From the NCBI RefSeq assembly GCF_050897975.1, contig NZ_JBPAXY010000001.1, positions 310,001-374,000 on the forward strand: a stretch of DNA of 64,000 nt. Reading direction: 5' to 3'. The position numbers were made by a program, and so were the translations under genes. This document shows positions 23,561 to 33,217 of the stretch, piece after piece (the stretch's first letter is position 1; every line of letters starts with the position of its first letter). Source of the stretch: Pseudooceanicola sp050897975. Lineage in GTDB: Bacteria > Pseudomonadota > Alphaproteobacteria > Rhodobacterales > Rhodobacteraceae. Under the pieces are notes generated by a model, which saw only the letters and a program-made list of their open reading frames with translations, did no database searches and was not told the DNA's origin.

Positions 23561-25069
23561 ATGCTGAGGACTTACACTGTTGCCTTTCACGGCGCCGAGG
23601 CGGCCCCGGTCGAGGTGCAATGCGCGCTGTCGCCCGGGGTGCCCGGCTTTTCCATCGTCGGCCTGCCCGACAAGGCCGTGTCCGAGGCCCGCGAAAGGGT
23701 GCGCGCGGCCCTGGCCACGATGCGGATCGCCCTGCCCTCGCAACGGATCACCATCAACCTCTCGCCCGCCGACATGCCCAAGGCGGGCAGCCACTACGAC
23801 CTGCCCATTGCCCTGGCGATCCTGGCGGCGCTGAAGGTGGTGCCCTCGGAGGCGGCCGAGGAACACGCGGCCCTGGGCGAGCTGTCGCTGGATGGCAAGC
23901 TGATCCCGGTGGCGGGCGCCCTGCCCGCGGCCATGTGCGCGGCGGAAGAGGGGCGCGGGCTGCTTTGCGCCGCCGCCTCCGCCGCCGAGGCCGCCTGGAG
24001 CGAGGCGACCCGGGTCATCGGCGCGGGCACCCTGGGCGATCTGGTGCGCCACCTCACGGGACAGATGCCCCTGCCCCAGGCCGAGGCAGGCCAGGTCACC
24101 CGCGCCCTGCCGCCCCCTGACCTGCGCGATGTGCGCGGTCAGGAAAAGGCCAAACGCGCGCTGGAGATCGCCGCCGCCGGACGCCACCATGTGCTGATGC
24201 TGGGGCCACCCGGTGCGGGAAAATCCATGCTGGCCAAGCGGATGCCGGGCCTGCTGCCGGATCTTTCCCCGCGCGAGGCGCTGGAAACCTCGATCGTCCA
24301 TTCCCTGGCCGGGCTGCTGGAGGGCGGCGGGCTCAGCTGCTCGCCCCCCTTCATGGAACCCCATCACACTGCCTCGACCGCCGCCATCGTCGGCGGCGGG
24401 CGCGGCGCCCAACCGGGCGAGATCAGCCTGGCCCATAACGGGGTGCTGTTCCTTGATGAAATGCCCGAGTTCGCCCCCGCCGTGCTGGACACCCTGCGCC
24501 AGCCGATGGAGACCGGCGAGGTGACGGTGTCGCGCGCCAATGCCCATGTGCGCTATCCCTGCCGCTTCCTGCTGATCGCCGCCGCCAACCCCTGCCGCTG
24601 CGGCTATCTGCACGATGCGGGGCGCGCCTGTTCCAAGGCGCCGAAATGTTCGGAAAAATACCTGGGCAAGATTTCAGGCCCGCTGATGGACCGCTTCGAT
24701 CTGCGCCTCGAGGTGCCTGCGGTGGACTATCGCCAGCTGGACGCCCCCGCCACCGGCGAAAGCTCGGCCACGATCCGCGCCCGGGTCGAGGCGGCCCGAC
24801 AGGTGCAAGCGCGGCGCTACGCGGGCGCCGATCGGATGCAGCTGAACGCGGATCTGTCGGGGACTTTGCTGGACGAGGTCGCGGCCCCCGATACTGAGGG
24901 GCGTGAGCTGCTGGGCCGTGCGGCGGAACGATTCGGCCTCTCGGCGCGCGGCTATCACCGGGTGCTGCGGGTGGCGCGCACCATCGCCGATCTGGACGGA
25001 GAGGCGCAGATCCGCCGCCCCCACCTGGCCGAGGCCCTGGCCTATCGCGTGCCGGGCCTGGCGGGATAG
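23561..25069 (+). CDS. YifB/ComM family Mg-chelatase-like AAA+ ATPase
   Basis: 502 residues, the typical length. An N-terminal ChlI-like domain (VQCALSPGVPGFSIVGLPDK) resembles the Lon-protease fold, then the AAA+ module with Walker A GPPGAGKSM (about 217-225), Walker B VLFLDEMPEF (about 296) and sensor-1 AANPCRCGY with zinc-like cysteines near HDAGRACSKAPKCSEKYLG. ComM is a hexameric helicase that drives branch migration during integration of incoming single-stranded DNA in natural transformation; in other species the role is unknown. Start ATG 23561 follows GGGGGGACACCAGG. It converges with gshB. Confidence 0.93.
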   Translation: MLRTYTVAFHGAEAAPVEVQCALSPGVPGFSIVGLPDKAVSEARERVRAALATMRIALPSQRITINLSPADMPKAGSHYDLPIALAILAALKVVPSEAAEEHAALGELSLDGKLIPVAGALPAAMCAAEEGRGLLCAAASAAEAAWSEATRVIGAGTLGDLVRHLTGQMPLPQAEAGQVTRALPPPDLRDVRGQEKAKRALEIAAAGRHHVLMLGPPGAGKSMLAKRMPGLLPDLSPREALETSIVHSLAGLLEGGGLSCSPPFMEPHHTASTAAIVGGGRGAQPGEISLAHNGVLFLDEMPEFAPAVLDTLRQPMETGEVTVSRANAHVRYPCRFLLIAAANPCRCGYLHDAGRACSKAPKCSEKYLGKISGPLMDRFDLRLEVPAVDYRQLDAPATGESSATIRARVEAARQVQARRYAGADRMQLNADLSGTLLDEVAAPDTEGRELLGRAAERFGLSARGYHRVLRVARTIADLDGEAQIRRPHLAEALAYRVPGLAG

Positions 25070-25127
25070 CGCGGCCCGGACCCTGGCCGGGGCGCCGCCC
25101 GGGGGCGACGCCAAACCGGCGGCAGGC

Positions 25128-26063
25128 TCAGGCGCGCTTGGCCTCGATCGCCTCCCAGACCTTGGCGGCAATATTGGTGCCGTCGAAGCGCTCCAGCTCT
25201 TGGATGCCCGTGGGCGAGGTCACGTTGATCTCGGTCAGCCAGTCACCGATGACGTCGATGCCGACGAAGACCTGGCCCTTGTCGCGCAGGGTCGGGCCGA
25301 TGGCGGCGCAGATCTCAAGGTCGCGCTCGGTCAGGCCGACCTTCTCGGGGCGGCCGCCCACATGCATGTTCGAGCGGGTCTCGCCAGCGGCGGGCACCCG
25401 GTTGATGGCCCCCACGGGCTCGCCGTCGACCAGGATCACCCGCTTGTCGCCCTTGGTCACGGCGGGCAGGTATTTCTGCACGATCAGCGGCTCGCGCGAG
25501 AAGCCGGTGAACAGCTCGTGCAGCGAGCTGAGGTTCCGGTCATCCGCGGTCAGCCGGAACACCCCCGCACCGCCGTTGCCGTATAGCGGCTTCAGGATGA
25601 TATCGCCGTGCTTTTCCTTGAAGGCGCGGATCGTGGCCAGGTCGCGGGCAATGGTGGTGGGCGGGGTCAGCTGGGGGAAGTCCAGCACCAGCAGCTTCTC
25701 GGGGAAGTTGCGCACCCAGAAGGGATCGTTCACCACCAGGGTCTTCGGGTGGATGCGTTGCAGCAGATGGGTGGTGGTGATGTAGAACATGTCGAAGGGC
25801 GGATCCTGGCGCAGCCAGACCACATCGAAGTCCGACAGATCGACCTCGGTCTCGGGACCCAGATGGGCGTGATCGCCCTGCACCCGCTGCACGCGCAGCG
25901 CATGCCCCCGCGCCATGACGCGGCCTTCCTGGAAGGACAGATGCTCGGGCGTGTAGTAGAACAGCTCATGCCCCCGGGCCTGGGCCTCTTCGGCAAGGCG
26001 GAAGGTGCTGTCGGCGGCAATATCGACGGCCCCGATAGGGTCCATCTGGAACGCGATCTTCAT
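25128..26063 (-). CDS. gshB: Glutathione synthetase
   Basis: ATP-dependent ligase joining gamma-glutamylcysteine and glycine, the last step of glutathione synthesis. 311 residues; begins MKIAFQMDPIGAVDIAADST, the canonical N-terminus of the bacterial enzyme. Domain order: N-terminal (about 1-120, with VWLRQDPPFDMFYITTTHLL), ATP-grasp with KPLYGNGGAGVF and QKYLPAVTKGDKRVILVDG, and the Mg2+ site EINVTSPTGIQEL. Third gene of a minus-strand group rsmI-yraN-gshB, 80 nt after yraN. GCGGAGGCCCGAAAG precedes the ATG. Confidence 0.97.
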   Translation of the reverse strand: MKIAFQMDPIGAVDIAADSTFRLAEEAQARGHELFYYTPEHLSFQEGRVMARGHALRVQRVQGDHAHLGPETEVDLSDFDVVWLRQDPPFDMFYITTTHLLQRIHPKTLVVNDPFWVRNFPEKLLVLDFPQLTPPTTIARDLATIRAFKEKHGDIILKPLYGNGGAGVFRLTADDRNLSSLHELFTGFSREPLIVQKYLPAVTKGDKRVILVDGEPVGAINRVPAAGETRSNMHVGGRPEKVGLTERDLEICAAIGPTLRDKGQVFVGIDVIGDWLTEINVTSPTGIQELERFDGTNIAAKVWEAIEAKRA

Positions 26064-26143
26064 CTTTCGGGCCTCCGCTGGATCTCACCCGACAGGTGAT
26101 GGCCCATCCCGGCCCGCTCTGCAATGGGGTCCGCGCCCCTGGC

Positions 26144-26533
26144 TCAGGCGGCCATGCTCACGTTTTCGAGGATTTGCACCGCGCCCTGGCCATCGACCAG
26201 CGCCACGTCGACGCGCATCTCGACGAAGGGATCGCCCTGCTGGCCCGCATAGACCTCGGCCGCGCGCATGATGCGGTGCAGCTGCGCCCAGTTCACCCGT
26301 TGCGCGGCATGATCGAAGGTCTTGCCCGCCTTCACCTCGACGAAGACCAGCCGCGCCCCCTCGCGCAGGATCAGGTCGATCTCGGCCCCGGCGCCGCGCC
26401 AGCGCGCAGCCGCGAGGCGGGCGCCCAGGTCACGATAGTGGCGCAGCGCGCAGTCCTCGGCCGAGAGACCCCGCAGATAGGCCTGATGCCCCCGGTCAAT
26501 CCGCGGATTTCGAAACTCCAGCACCTCGGCCAT
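26144..26533 (-). CDS. yraN: UPF0102/YraN family protein, nuclease-like fold
   Basis: 129 residues. The region GHQAYLRGLSAEDCALRHYR, then GAEIDLILREGARLVFVEVK is the restriction-endonuclease-like core of the YraN family (Asp and Glu-x-Lys form the expected metal site). Biochemical function is unproven; the fold suggests a Holliday-junction or DNA-repair nuclease. It lies 15 nt after rsmI and before gshB. In E. coli the genes for RsmI, LpoA and YraN are neighbours, and here the same three are present with LpoA divergent, supporting the assignment. Confidence 0.9.
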   Translation of the reverse strand: MAEVLEFRNPRIDRGHQAYLRGLSAEDCALRHYRDLGARLAAARWRGAGAEIDLILREGARLVFVEVKAGKTFDHAAQRVNWAQLHRIMRAAEVYAGQQGDPFVEMRVDVALVDGQGAVQILENVSMAA

Positions 26534-26548
26534 GGGTCGCCCTTTCGG

Positions 26549-27406
26549 TCAGCCCTTCGCCATCTTGAGGGCCATTTGATACACCTTGCGGCGGGGCAGA
26601 TCGAATTGCGCGGCGACCTGATCGGCCGCATCGCGCACCGACAACTCCTGCAACGCCGCGCTCAGGGTCGTTTCTAGATCCGACTCGCTAAGAGTTTCTG
26701 AATCGCCACGATCCATCAGCAAGACGATCTCGCCGCGCGGCGGATCGGTTTCGCAACTGGCGGCCAGCTCGGCCAGGGTGCCGCGCCGCACCTCCTCGAA
26801 CCGCTTGGTCAGCTCGCGGCAGAGCGCCCCCTGGCGGTCCGGCCCCAGCACCTCGGCGGCATCGGCCAGCGAGGCCGCCACCCGGTTGGGGGATTCGTAG
26901 AAGACCAGCGTGGCCCGGGTGGCGCGCAGATCCATCAGCGTGCTGCGCCGCGCCCCCTGGGCCGAGGGCAGGAAGCCCGCGAAGAGAAACCGGTCGGTCG
27001 GCAGCCCGGCCAGGGTCAGCGCGGTGATCACCGCCGAGGCCCCCGGCGCCGCCGTCACCGCCAGCCCCTGCTCGCGCGCCACATGGGCCAGGTCATAGCC
27101 CGGATCGGCGATCAGCGGCGTACCCGCCTCCGAGGCATAGGCCACCGATTTGCCTTCCGCCACCGCCTCCAAGAGCCGGGCGCGGGTCTTCTCGCCGCTG
27201 TGATCGTGATAGGCCAGCAACGGGCGCTGCCCCAGCGGGATCCCGTGGATATCCATCAGCTTGCGCAGCGAGCGCGTATCCTCGGCCGCCAGCACATCGG
27301 CCGAGGCCAGGATGTCGAGCGCCCGCAGGGTGATGTCGCGCGCGGTTCCGATCGGCACGGCCACCAGGTAGAGACCCGCCGCCAGTTTGACGCTTTCGCC
27401 ATTCAT
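26549..27406 (-). CDS. rsmI: 16S rRNA (cytidine(1402)-2'-O)-methyltransferase
   Basis: SAM-dependent enzyme that methylates the ribose of C1402 in the ribosomal P site. 285 residues with the tetrapyrrole-methylase fold: LYLVAVPIGTARDITLRAL at the start, AEDTRSLRKLMDIHGI, the SAM-binding SEAGTPLIADPGYDL, AAPGASAVITALTLAGLP and the FLPSAQGARRSTL loop, all diagnostic for RsmI. The C-terminal helical tail (DAADQVAAQFDLPRRKVYQM) is present. First gene of the rsmI-yraN-gshB run; divergent from the LpoA-like lipoprotein, with AGAGGGTCC before the start. Confidence 0.96.
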   Translation of the reverse strand: MNGESVKLAAGLYLVAVPIGTARDITLRALDILASADVLAAEDTRSLRKLMDIHGIPLGQRPLLAYHDHSGEKTRARLLEAVAEGKSVAYASEAGTPLIADPGYDLAHVAREQGLAVTAAPGASAVITALTLAGLPTDRFLFAGFLPSAQGARRSTLMDLRATRATLVFYESPNRVAASLADAAEVLGPDRQGALCRELTKRFEEVRRGTLAELAASCETDPPRGEIVLLMDRGDSETLSESDLETTLSAALQELSVRDAADQVAAQFDLPRRKVYQMALKMAKG

Positions 27407-27513
27407 TACTGGACCCTCTGAACGATAGGTTTATTATTTCCGCGTAACGACTTTCCGCCGCAGATTTGCGCCCCAGGGGCGATCTGGGGCCGCCTGGACC
27501 CGAGGAGATCCCC

Positions 27514-28767
27514 ATGTTCGCTCTTTTGAGCGCCGCCCGCAAGGCACTGACCGGACAGACCCGGACCGAGCACCGCCCCGCGACCCTCGCCGCCCCTGGC
27601 CCGCGCCACAGCCGCCGCGCCCTGGCGCTGGCCCTGCCCGCCGTGGCCCTGGTCGCCGCCTGTCAGCCCATTTCCATGGGCGGCAACACCGGCCCCAGCA
27701 TCAACACCCAGCGTCCGGTCCCCGTGGCCCTGCTGGTGCCGCGCGGCTCGGGCAAGGATGGCGATGCGATCCTGGCCGCCAGCCTGGAAAACGCCGCCCG
27801 CCTGGCCGCGTCAGAGCTGAACGGGGTGCAGATCGACCTGCGCGTCTATGACACCCAGGGCAGCGCCGAGGTGACCGCCGCCGTCACCGGCCAGGCGATC
27901 AGCGATGGCGCCAAGGTGATCCTGGGCCCGGTCTATGCCGCCAATGCCAATGCCGCCGGGCGCGTCGCCGCCGCGCGCGGGGTCAACGTGCTGGCCTTCT
28001 CCAACAACCCCGAGATCGCGGGCGGCAACGTCTTCATCCTGGGGCCGACCTTCCAGAACACCGCCGACCGGCTGACCCGCTACGCCGTGGGCCAGGGCCG
28101 GTCGCGCATCGTGCTGGTCTCGGGCCAGACGCCCGAGGGTCGCGCCAGCGCCGCCGCCGTCGAATCCGCCGCCCTGCGCAACGGCGCCTCGGTCGTGGCC
28201 TCGGTGCCCTACGAGTTCTCGCAGACCGGCGTCCTGAACGCCGTGCCGGCCGTGCGCGATGCCGCGGGCCGCGACGCCGCCAATGCCGATGCGATCTTCC
28301 TGACCGCCAACACCGCAGGCGCCCTGCCGCTGTTCAGCCAGATGCTGCCGGAGAACGGTCTGGGCCCCGACAAGGTGCAGTATATCGGCCTGACCCGCTG
28401 GGACATCCCGCCGCAAACCCTGGATCTGCCCGGCGTCCAGGGCGGCTGGTTCGCCCTGCCCGACCCGGGCCTCAGCGCCCAGTTCAACAGCCGCTACACC
28501 GCCGCCTACGGCACGGCGCCGCATCCCATCGGTGGCCTGGCCTTCGACGGGGTGGCCGCCATCGGCGCCCTGGTCCGCCAGGGCCGCAGCGACGCGCTGT
28601 CGACCGCGGGCCTGACCCAGGGCTCGGGCTTCCAGGGGGTCGGCGGCGTCTTCCGCCTGCTGCCCAACGGTACGAACGAGCGCGGCCTGGCCGTGGCCAC
28701 GATCCAGGACCGCCAGGTCGTGGTGATCGACCCGGCGCCGCGCAGCTTCGCGGGCACCGGCTTCTAA
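27514..28767 (+). CDS. LpoA-like penicillin-binding protein activator lipoprotein
   Basis: About 417 residues. A long basic N-region leads to LALALPAVALVAAC, a lipobox with Cys50, so it is a lipoprotein. The mature part has the type I periplasmic-binding (Leu/Ile/Val-BP) fold: VPVALLVPRGSGKDGDAI, GAKVILGPVYAANANAAGRV and VNVLAFSNNPEIAGGNV are its usual blocks. LpoA of enterobacteria has this domain at the C-terminus and stimulates PBP1A; here only that domain is found, without the N-terminal TPR part. Linkage to rsmI/yraN supports the call, though a general substrate-binding role cannot be excluded. Start at 27514 follows CGAGGAGATCCCC. Confidence 0.85.
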   Translation: MFALLSAARKALTGQTRTEHRPATLAAPGPRHSRRALALALPAVALVAACQPISMGGNTGPSINTQRPVPVALLVPRGSGKDGDAILAASLENAARLAASELNGVQIDLRVYDTQGSAEVTAAVTGQAISDGAKVILGPVYAANANAAGRVAAARGVNVLAFSNNPEIAGGNVFILGPTFQNTADRLTRYAVGQGRSRIVLVSGQTPEGRASAAAVESAALRNGASVVASVPYEFSQTGVLNAVPAVRDAAGRDAANADAIFLTANTAGALPLFSQMLPENGLGPDKVQYIGLTRWDIPPQTLDLPGVQGGWFALPDPGLSAQFNSRYTAAYGTAPHPIGGLAFDGVAAIGALVRQGRSDALSTAGLTQGSGFQGVGGVFRLLPNGTNERGLAVATIQDRQVVVIDPAPRSFAGTGF

Positions 28768-28848
28768 GGCCCCCGGCCCGCCTCCAACCCGCCCGGCCCC
28801 GGCCCCGCCGCCGGAGCCGGGCGCCCCAGCCTCCTGAACGGACGCCCC

Positions 28849-31611
28849 ATGGACAAGACCCTGACGCTGCCGGACGACCTTATTCGTCCGGCGGAAGACA
28901 TCCTGAACCCCGCCGCCCTGGCCCGCGAGCTGGAGGCGATCCGCGCCGCCACCGCCGATCCGGCCCAGGCCCGCGCCCAGGTGATCGCCACGCTGAACAC
29001 CGCCCGCACCGAAGGCATGGCGCGCATCGCCGAAGGGTTCGAGGCCGATCCCTTCGCCGCCCGCAAGACCACCCGCGCCTATACCTGGCTGACCGATTGC
29101 ATCCTGCGCGAAGTGCTGGAACAGGGCCGCGCCAGCCTGCCCGCCGCCCAGCAGACCGCCCTGGGCGATTTCGCCATCTGCGCCGTCGGCGGCTATGGCC
29201 GGGGCGAAATGGCGCCCTTCTCCGACATCGACCTGCTGTTTCTGACCAAAAGCCGCATCACCCCGGCGCTGGAGGCGCTGATCGAGGCGATGCTGTACCT
29301 GATGTGGGATCTGCATCTGAAGGTCGGCCATGCCAGCCGCACCATCCGCGACTGCCTGAAGCTGGGCGGCGAAGACTACACCATCCGCACCGCGCTGATG
29401 GAAACCCGGTTCCTGGCGGGCGACGCGCCCCTGGTCGATCAGCTGAACGACCGGCTGTGGTCGGATCTCTTCAAGGGCACCGAGAAGGACTTCATCGAGG
29501 CCAAGCTGGAAGAGCGGTTCAACCGCCACCAGAAACAGGGCGGCCAGCGCTATGTGGTCGAACCCAACGTGAAAGAGGGCAAGGGCGGGCTGCGCGACCT
29601 GCAATCGCTTTACTGGATCGGCAAATACGTCCACGGGGTGCAATCGGTCAGCGACCTGGTGCGCCTGGGGCTTTTCACCCGCGAGGAATACGAGACCTTC
29701 CAGAAGGCCGAGGATTTCCTGTGGGCCGTGCGCTGTCACCTGCACCTTCTCGCAGGCCGCCCGCAGGATCAGCTGACCTTCGACATGCAGGTCCAGGTGG
29801 CCGAGCGCATGGGCTACAAGGACAAGGGCGGGCGCCGCGGGGTCGAGCATTTCATGCAGGCCTATTTCCGCCACGCCAATTCGGTGGGCGAGCTGACGCG
29901 GATCTTCCTGACCCAGCTGGAGGCCGAGAACGTCAAGGGCGACGCGGTGCTGGAACGGGTGTTCCGCCGCAAGCCCAAGATCGGCTCGGATTACGAGGTG
30001 GTGCACGGCCGCCTGGCGGTGAAGGACGAGGCGCATTTCCTGCAAGACAAGCTGAACCTGCTGCGCCTTTTCGACGAGGGGCTGCGCACCGGGATGCTGC
30101 TGCACGCCGACGCCATGCGCATGGTGCACGCCAACCTCGACATGGTCGACGACCAGATGCGCGAGGACCCCGAGGCGGCCAAGATCTTTCTTGGGACGCT
30201 GTTGAAACACGGCAACCCCGAACGCGCCCTGCGCCGGATGAACGAACTGGGCCTGCTGGGCACCTTCCTGCCCGAGTTCGGCCAGATCGTCGCGATGATG
30301 CAGTTCAACATGTATCACCACTACACGGTGGATGAGCATACGATCCAATGCATCCGCAACCTGGCGCTGATCGAGCACGGCGACCTGGAAGAGGAACTGC
30401 CGGTCGCCTCGACCATCCTGGCCGAGGGGGTGAACCGGCGCGTGCTTTACGTGGCGCTGCTGCTGCATGACATCGGCAAGGGCCGGGAAGAGGATCACGC
30501 GGTGCTGGGCGCCAAGATCGCCCGCAAGGTGGCGCCGCGTCTGGGGCTGACGCCCGAGGAATGCGACACGGTGGAATGGCTGGTGCGCTATCACCTGCTG
30601 ATGTCGGACATGGCGCAGAAACGCGACCTGGCCGACCCGCGCACGGTGCGCGATTTCGCCAAAGCCGTGCGCTCGCGCGACCGGCTGGACCTGCTGACGG
30701 TGCTGACCGTCTGCGATATACGCGGCGTCGGCCCCGGCACCTGGAACAACTGGAAGGCGCAGCTCTTGCGCACCCTCTACCACCAGACCCGCCGGGCGCT
30801 GGAAACCGGGCTGGAAGAACTGAACCGCACGCATCGCGGCCAGGAGGCACAGCGCAAGCTGGTGGAACATCTGACCGGCTGGACCCAGGAAGAGACCGAC
30901 CGCGAACTGGCCCGCCACTATCCGCCCTACTGGCAGGGCTTGCAGACCTCGACCCAGGCGGCCTTTGCCGAGATGCTGCGCGATCTGCCGGTCGACGAGA
31001 TCCGCATCCGCCTGCACGCGGACGAGGATCGCGACGCCACCCGCGCCCTTTTTGCCATGGCCGACCACCCGGGCATCTTTGCCCGGCTGTCGGGCTCGCT
31101 GGCCCTGGTCGGCGCCAACGTGGTGGACGCGCGCACCTATACCACGGTCGATGGCTACGCCACCGCCGCCTTCTGGGTGCAGGATGCCGAAGGCAGCCCC
31201 TATGAGGCCTCGCGCCTGCCCCGGCTGACCCAGATGATCCACAAGATCCTGCGCGGCGAACTGGTCGCCCGCGAGGCGATGCAGGACCGCGACCGGATCA
31301 AGAAACGCGAACGCGCCTTCAAGGTGGCGACCTCGGTCGCCTTCGACAACGAGGGGTCGGAAATCTACACCATCATCGAGGTCGACACCCGCGACCGCCC
31401 CGGCCTTCTGTATGACCTGACCCGCACCCTGGCGGCCAGCAACGTGCAGATCTCTTCGGCCGTGATCGCCACCTATGGCGAGCAGGTGGTCGATACCTTC
31501 TACGTGAAGGACATGTTCGGGCTGAAGCTGTTCTCGACCTCGAAACAGAAGGCGCTGGAGGCGAAGCTGCGCGAGGCGATCGCCGCAGGCCAGGAAAGGG
31601 CGCGCGCGTGA
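28849..31611 (+). CDS. glnD: [Protein-PII] uridylyltransferase / uridylyl-removing enzyme
   Basis: Nitrogen sensor that uridylylates PII (GlnB/GlnK) at low glutamine and removes UMP at high glutamine. 920 residues. Nucleotidyltransferase motif GGYGRGEMAPFSDIDLLFL is near 113-131 (GG and DxD). The HD domain shows LLLHDIGKGREEDHA near 538. Two C-terminal ACT domains begin at about 735 (LFAMADHPGIFARLSGSLAL) and 845 (VDTRDRPGLLYDLTRTLAAS) and bind glutamine. Its stop overlaps the murJ GTG start, a conserved neighbourhood in Rhodobacteraceae. PII genes are not in the window. Confidence 0.97.
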   Translation: MDKTLTLPDDLIRPAEDILNPAALARELEAIRAATADPAQARAQVIATLNTARTEGMARIAEGFEADPFAARKTTRAYTWLTDCILREVLEQGRASLPAAQQTALGDFAICAVGGYGRGEMAPFSDIDLLFLTKSRITPALEALIEAMLYLMWDLHLKVGHASRTIRDCLKLGGEDYTIRTALMETRFLAGDAPLVDQLNDRLWSDLFKGTEKDFIEAKLEERFNRHQKQGGQRYVVEPNVKEGKGGLRDLQSLYWIGKYVHGVQSVSDLVRLGLFTREEYETFQKAEDFLWAVRCHLHLLAGRPQDQLTFDMQVQVAERMGYKDKGGRRGVEHFMQAYFRHANSVGELTRIFLTQLEAENVKGDAVLERVFRRKPKIGSDYEVVHGRLAVKDEAHFLQDKLNLLRLFDEGLRTGMLLHADAMRMVHANLDMVDDQMREDPEAAKIFLGTLLKHGNPERALRRMNELGLLGTFLPEFGQIVAMMQFNMYHHYTVDEHTIQCIRNLALIEHGDLEEELPVASTILAEGVNRRVLYVALLLHDIGKGREEDHAVLGAKIARKVAPRLGLTPEECDTVEWLVRYHLLMSDMAQKRDLADPRTVRDFAKAVRSRDRLDLLTVLTVCDIRGVGPGTWNNWKAQLLRTLYHQTRRALETGLEELNRTHRGQEAQRKLVEHLTGWTQEETDRELARHYPPYWQGLQTSTQAAFAEMLRDLPVDEIRIRLHADEDRDATRALFAMADHPGIFARLSGSLALVGANVVDARTYTTVDGYATAAFWVQDAEGSPYEASRLPRLTQMIHKILRGELVAREAMQDRDRIKKRERAFKVATSVAFDNEGSEIYTIIEVDTRDRPGLLYDLTRTLAASNVQISSAVIATYGEQVVDTFYVKDMFGLKLFSTSKQKALEAKLREAIAAGQERARA

Positions 31612-33158
31612 ACCCCATCCGCCTGGTCTCGGGGATCTTCACCGTGGGCCTGTGGACCATGCTCAGCCGCGTGCTGGGCCTGGCCCGCGACATCATCATC
31701 CTGGCCGTGCTGGGCACCGGCCCTGTCTACGAGGCCTTCGTGGTGGCCTTCCGCCTGCCCAACATGTTCCGCCGCTTCTTTGCCGAAGGGGCGTTCAACA
31801 TGGCCTTCGTGCCGATCTTCTCCAAGAAGCTGGAAGGGGACGACGCGCCGCAACGCTTCATGAACGAGGCCTTCGCGGGGCTGGCGACGGTGCTGATCGT
31901 GCTGACGGTGCTGGCCCAGGTGGCCATGCCCTGGCTGATCCTGGGGCTGGCCTCGGGGTTCGCGGGGGACGCGCAATACCCGCTGGCCGTGGCCTTCGGG
32001 CGCATCGCCTTCCCCTATATCCTGTTCATCTCGCTGGCGGCGCTGCTGTCGGGGGTGCTGAACGCCGCCGGGCGCTTTGCCGCCGCCGCCGCCGCGCCGG
32101 TGCTGCTGAACGTGCTCTTCGTGGGCACCGCCCTTCTGGCCCAGCCCCTGGGGCTGGATCTGGGCTATGCGCTGATCTGGGCCGTGCCGGTGGCGGGGGT
32201 GGCGCAGCTGGCGCTGCTCTGGGTCGCCGCCGCCCGGGCGGGCTTTCACATCCGCCCGGCCCGGCCGCGCCTGACCAAGGATCTGAAACGGTTGATCCGC
32301 ATCGCCATTCCCGCCGCCCTGGCGGGGGGCGTGGTGCAGGTCAACCTGCTGGTGGGCCAGCAGGTGGCCAGCTATTTCGACCGCGCGGTCGGCTGGCTGT
32401 TCACCGCCGACCGGCTGTATCAGCTACCGCTTGGCGTGGTGGGGATCGCGATCGGCATCGTCCTTCTGCCCGACCTGTCGCGCCGCCTGAAGGCCGAGGA
32501 TCACGCCGGATCGCGCGCCGCCCTCAGCCGCGCGGGCGAACTGGCCCTGGCCCTGACCCTGCCCTGCGCCGTGGCGCTGGTGGTGATCCCGCTGCCCATC
32601 GTCTCGGTCCTGTTCGAGCGGGGCGCGGCGCGCCCCGAGGACAGCGCGGCCATCGCCCTGGCGGTGGCAGTCTATGGAGCGGGCCTGCCGGCCTTCGTGC
32701 TGCAAAAGGTGCTGCAACCGCTGTACTTCGCGCGCGAGGATACCCGGCGGCCCTTCAACTATGCCCTGCTGGCCATGGTCGCCAATGCGGTGATCGCCAT
32801 CGGCCTGGCCCCGGTGATCGGCTGGATCGCCTGCGCCCTGGCCACGACGCTGGCGGGCTGGGTCATGCTGGCGGCGCTGCTGGCGGGCACCGGGCGCATG
32901 GGCGATGTCGCGCGCTTCGACGCCCGCTTTGCCAAACGCGCGCCGCGCATCCTGGCGGCCTCTGTGGTGATGGGCGCAGTACTTTGGCCCGCCCGGCTGG
33001 CGCTGGCCCCCTGGCTGGCCGCCGATTACATCCGCTACCCGGCGCTGGCCCTGCTGATCGCCATCGGCTGCGGCGTCTATTTCGCCGCCGGTCCCCTGCT
33101 GGGCGCCTTCCACCTGTCGGATTTCACCGGCGCGGTGAAACGTCGCAAATCGGGCTGA
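31608..33158 (+). CDS. murJ: Lipid II flippase MurJ
   Basis: Flips the peptidoglycan precursor lipid II across the inner membrane. 516 residues and about 14 membrane helices of the MOP exporter fold. Characteristic segments: TMLSRVLGLARDIIILAVLG, AFRLPNMFRRFFAEGAFNMA and FVPIFSKKLEG. The arginines in RLPNMFRR, RVLG and KDLKRLIR line the expected central cavity. Starts with GTG at 31608, whose second and third bases are part of the glnD stop; GGAAAGG is 6-7 nt upstream. No PG-binding extra domain. Followed by a PLD-family gene 59 nt away. Confidence 0.96.
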   Translation: MNPIRLVSGIFTVGLWTMLSRVLGLARDIIILAVLGTGPVYEAFVVAFRLPNMFRRFFAEGAFNMAFVPIFSKKLEGDDAPQRFMNEAFAGLATVLIVLTVLAQVAMPWLILGLASGFAGDAQYPLAVAFGRIAFPYILFISLAALLSGVLNAAGRFAAAAAAPVLLNVLFVGTALLAQPLGLDLGYALIWAVPVAGVAQLALLWVAAARAGFHIRPARPRLTKDLKRLIRIAIPAALAGGVVQVNLLVGQQVASYFDRAVGWLFTADRLYQLPLGVVGIAIGIVLLPDLSRRLKAEDHAGSRAALSRAGELALALTLPCAVALVVIPLPIVSVLFERGAARPEDSAAIALAVAVYGAGLPAFVLQKVLQPLYFAREDTRRPFNYALLAMVANAVIAIGLAPVIGWIACALATTLAGWVMLAALLAGTGRMGDVARFDARFAKRAPRILAASVVMGAVLWPARLALAPWLAADYIRYPALALLIAIGCGVYFAAGPLLGAFHLSDFTGAVKRRKSG

Positions 33159-33217
33159 AACCCAAGGGCCGGTCGCGGCGTTAGGTCAGCACTGCCGCCT
33201 CGACCGCCCAGGAGCCC

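Noticed and set aside
27811..31242. Very long open frame (more than 1100 codons) on the minus strand opposite the LpoA-like gene and glnD
   Set aside because: Composition is His/Gln/Arg/Gly-rich without motifs; glnD and the lipoprotein on the plus strand are clearly real. Long shadow frames are expected in GC-rich DNA with few stop codons.
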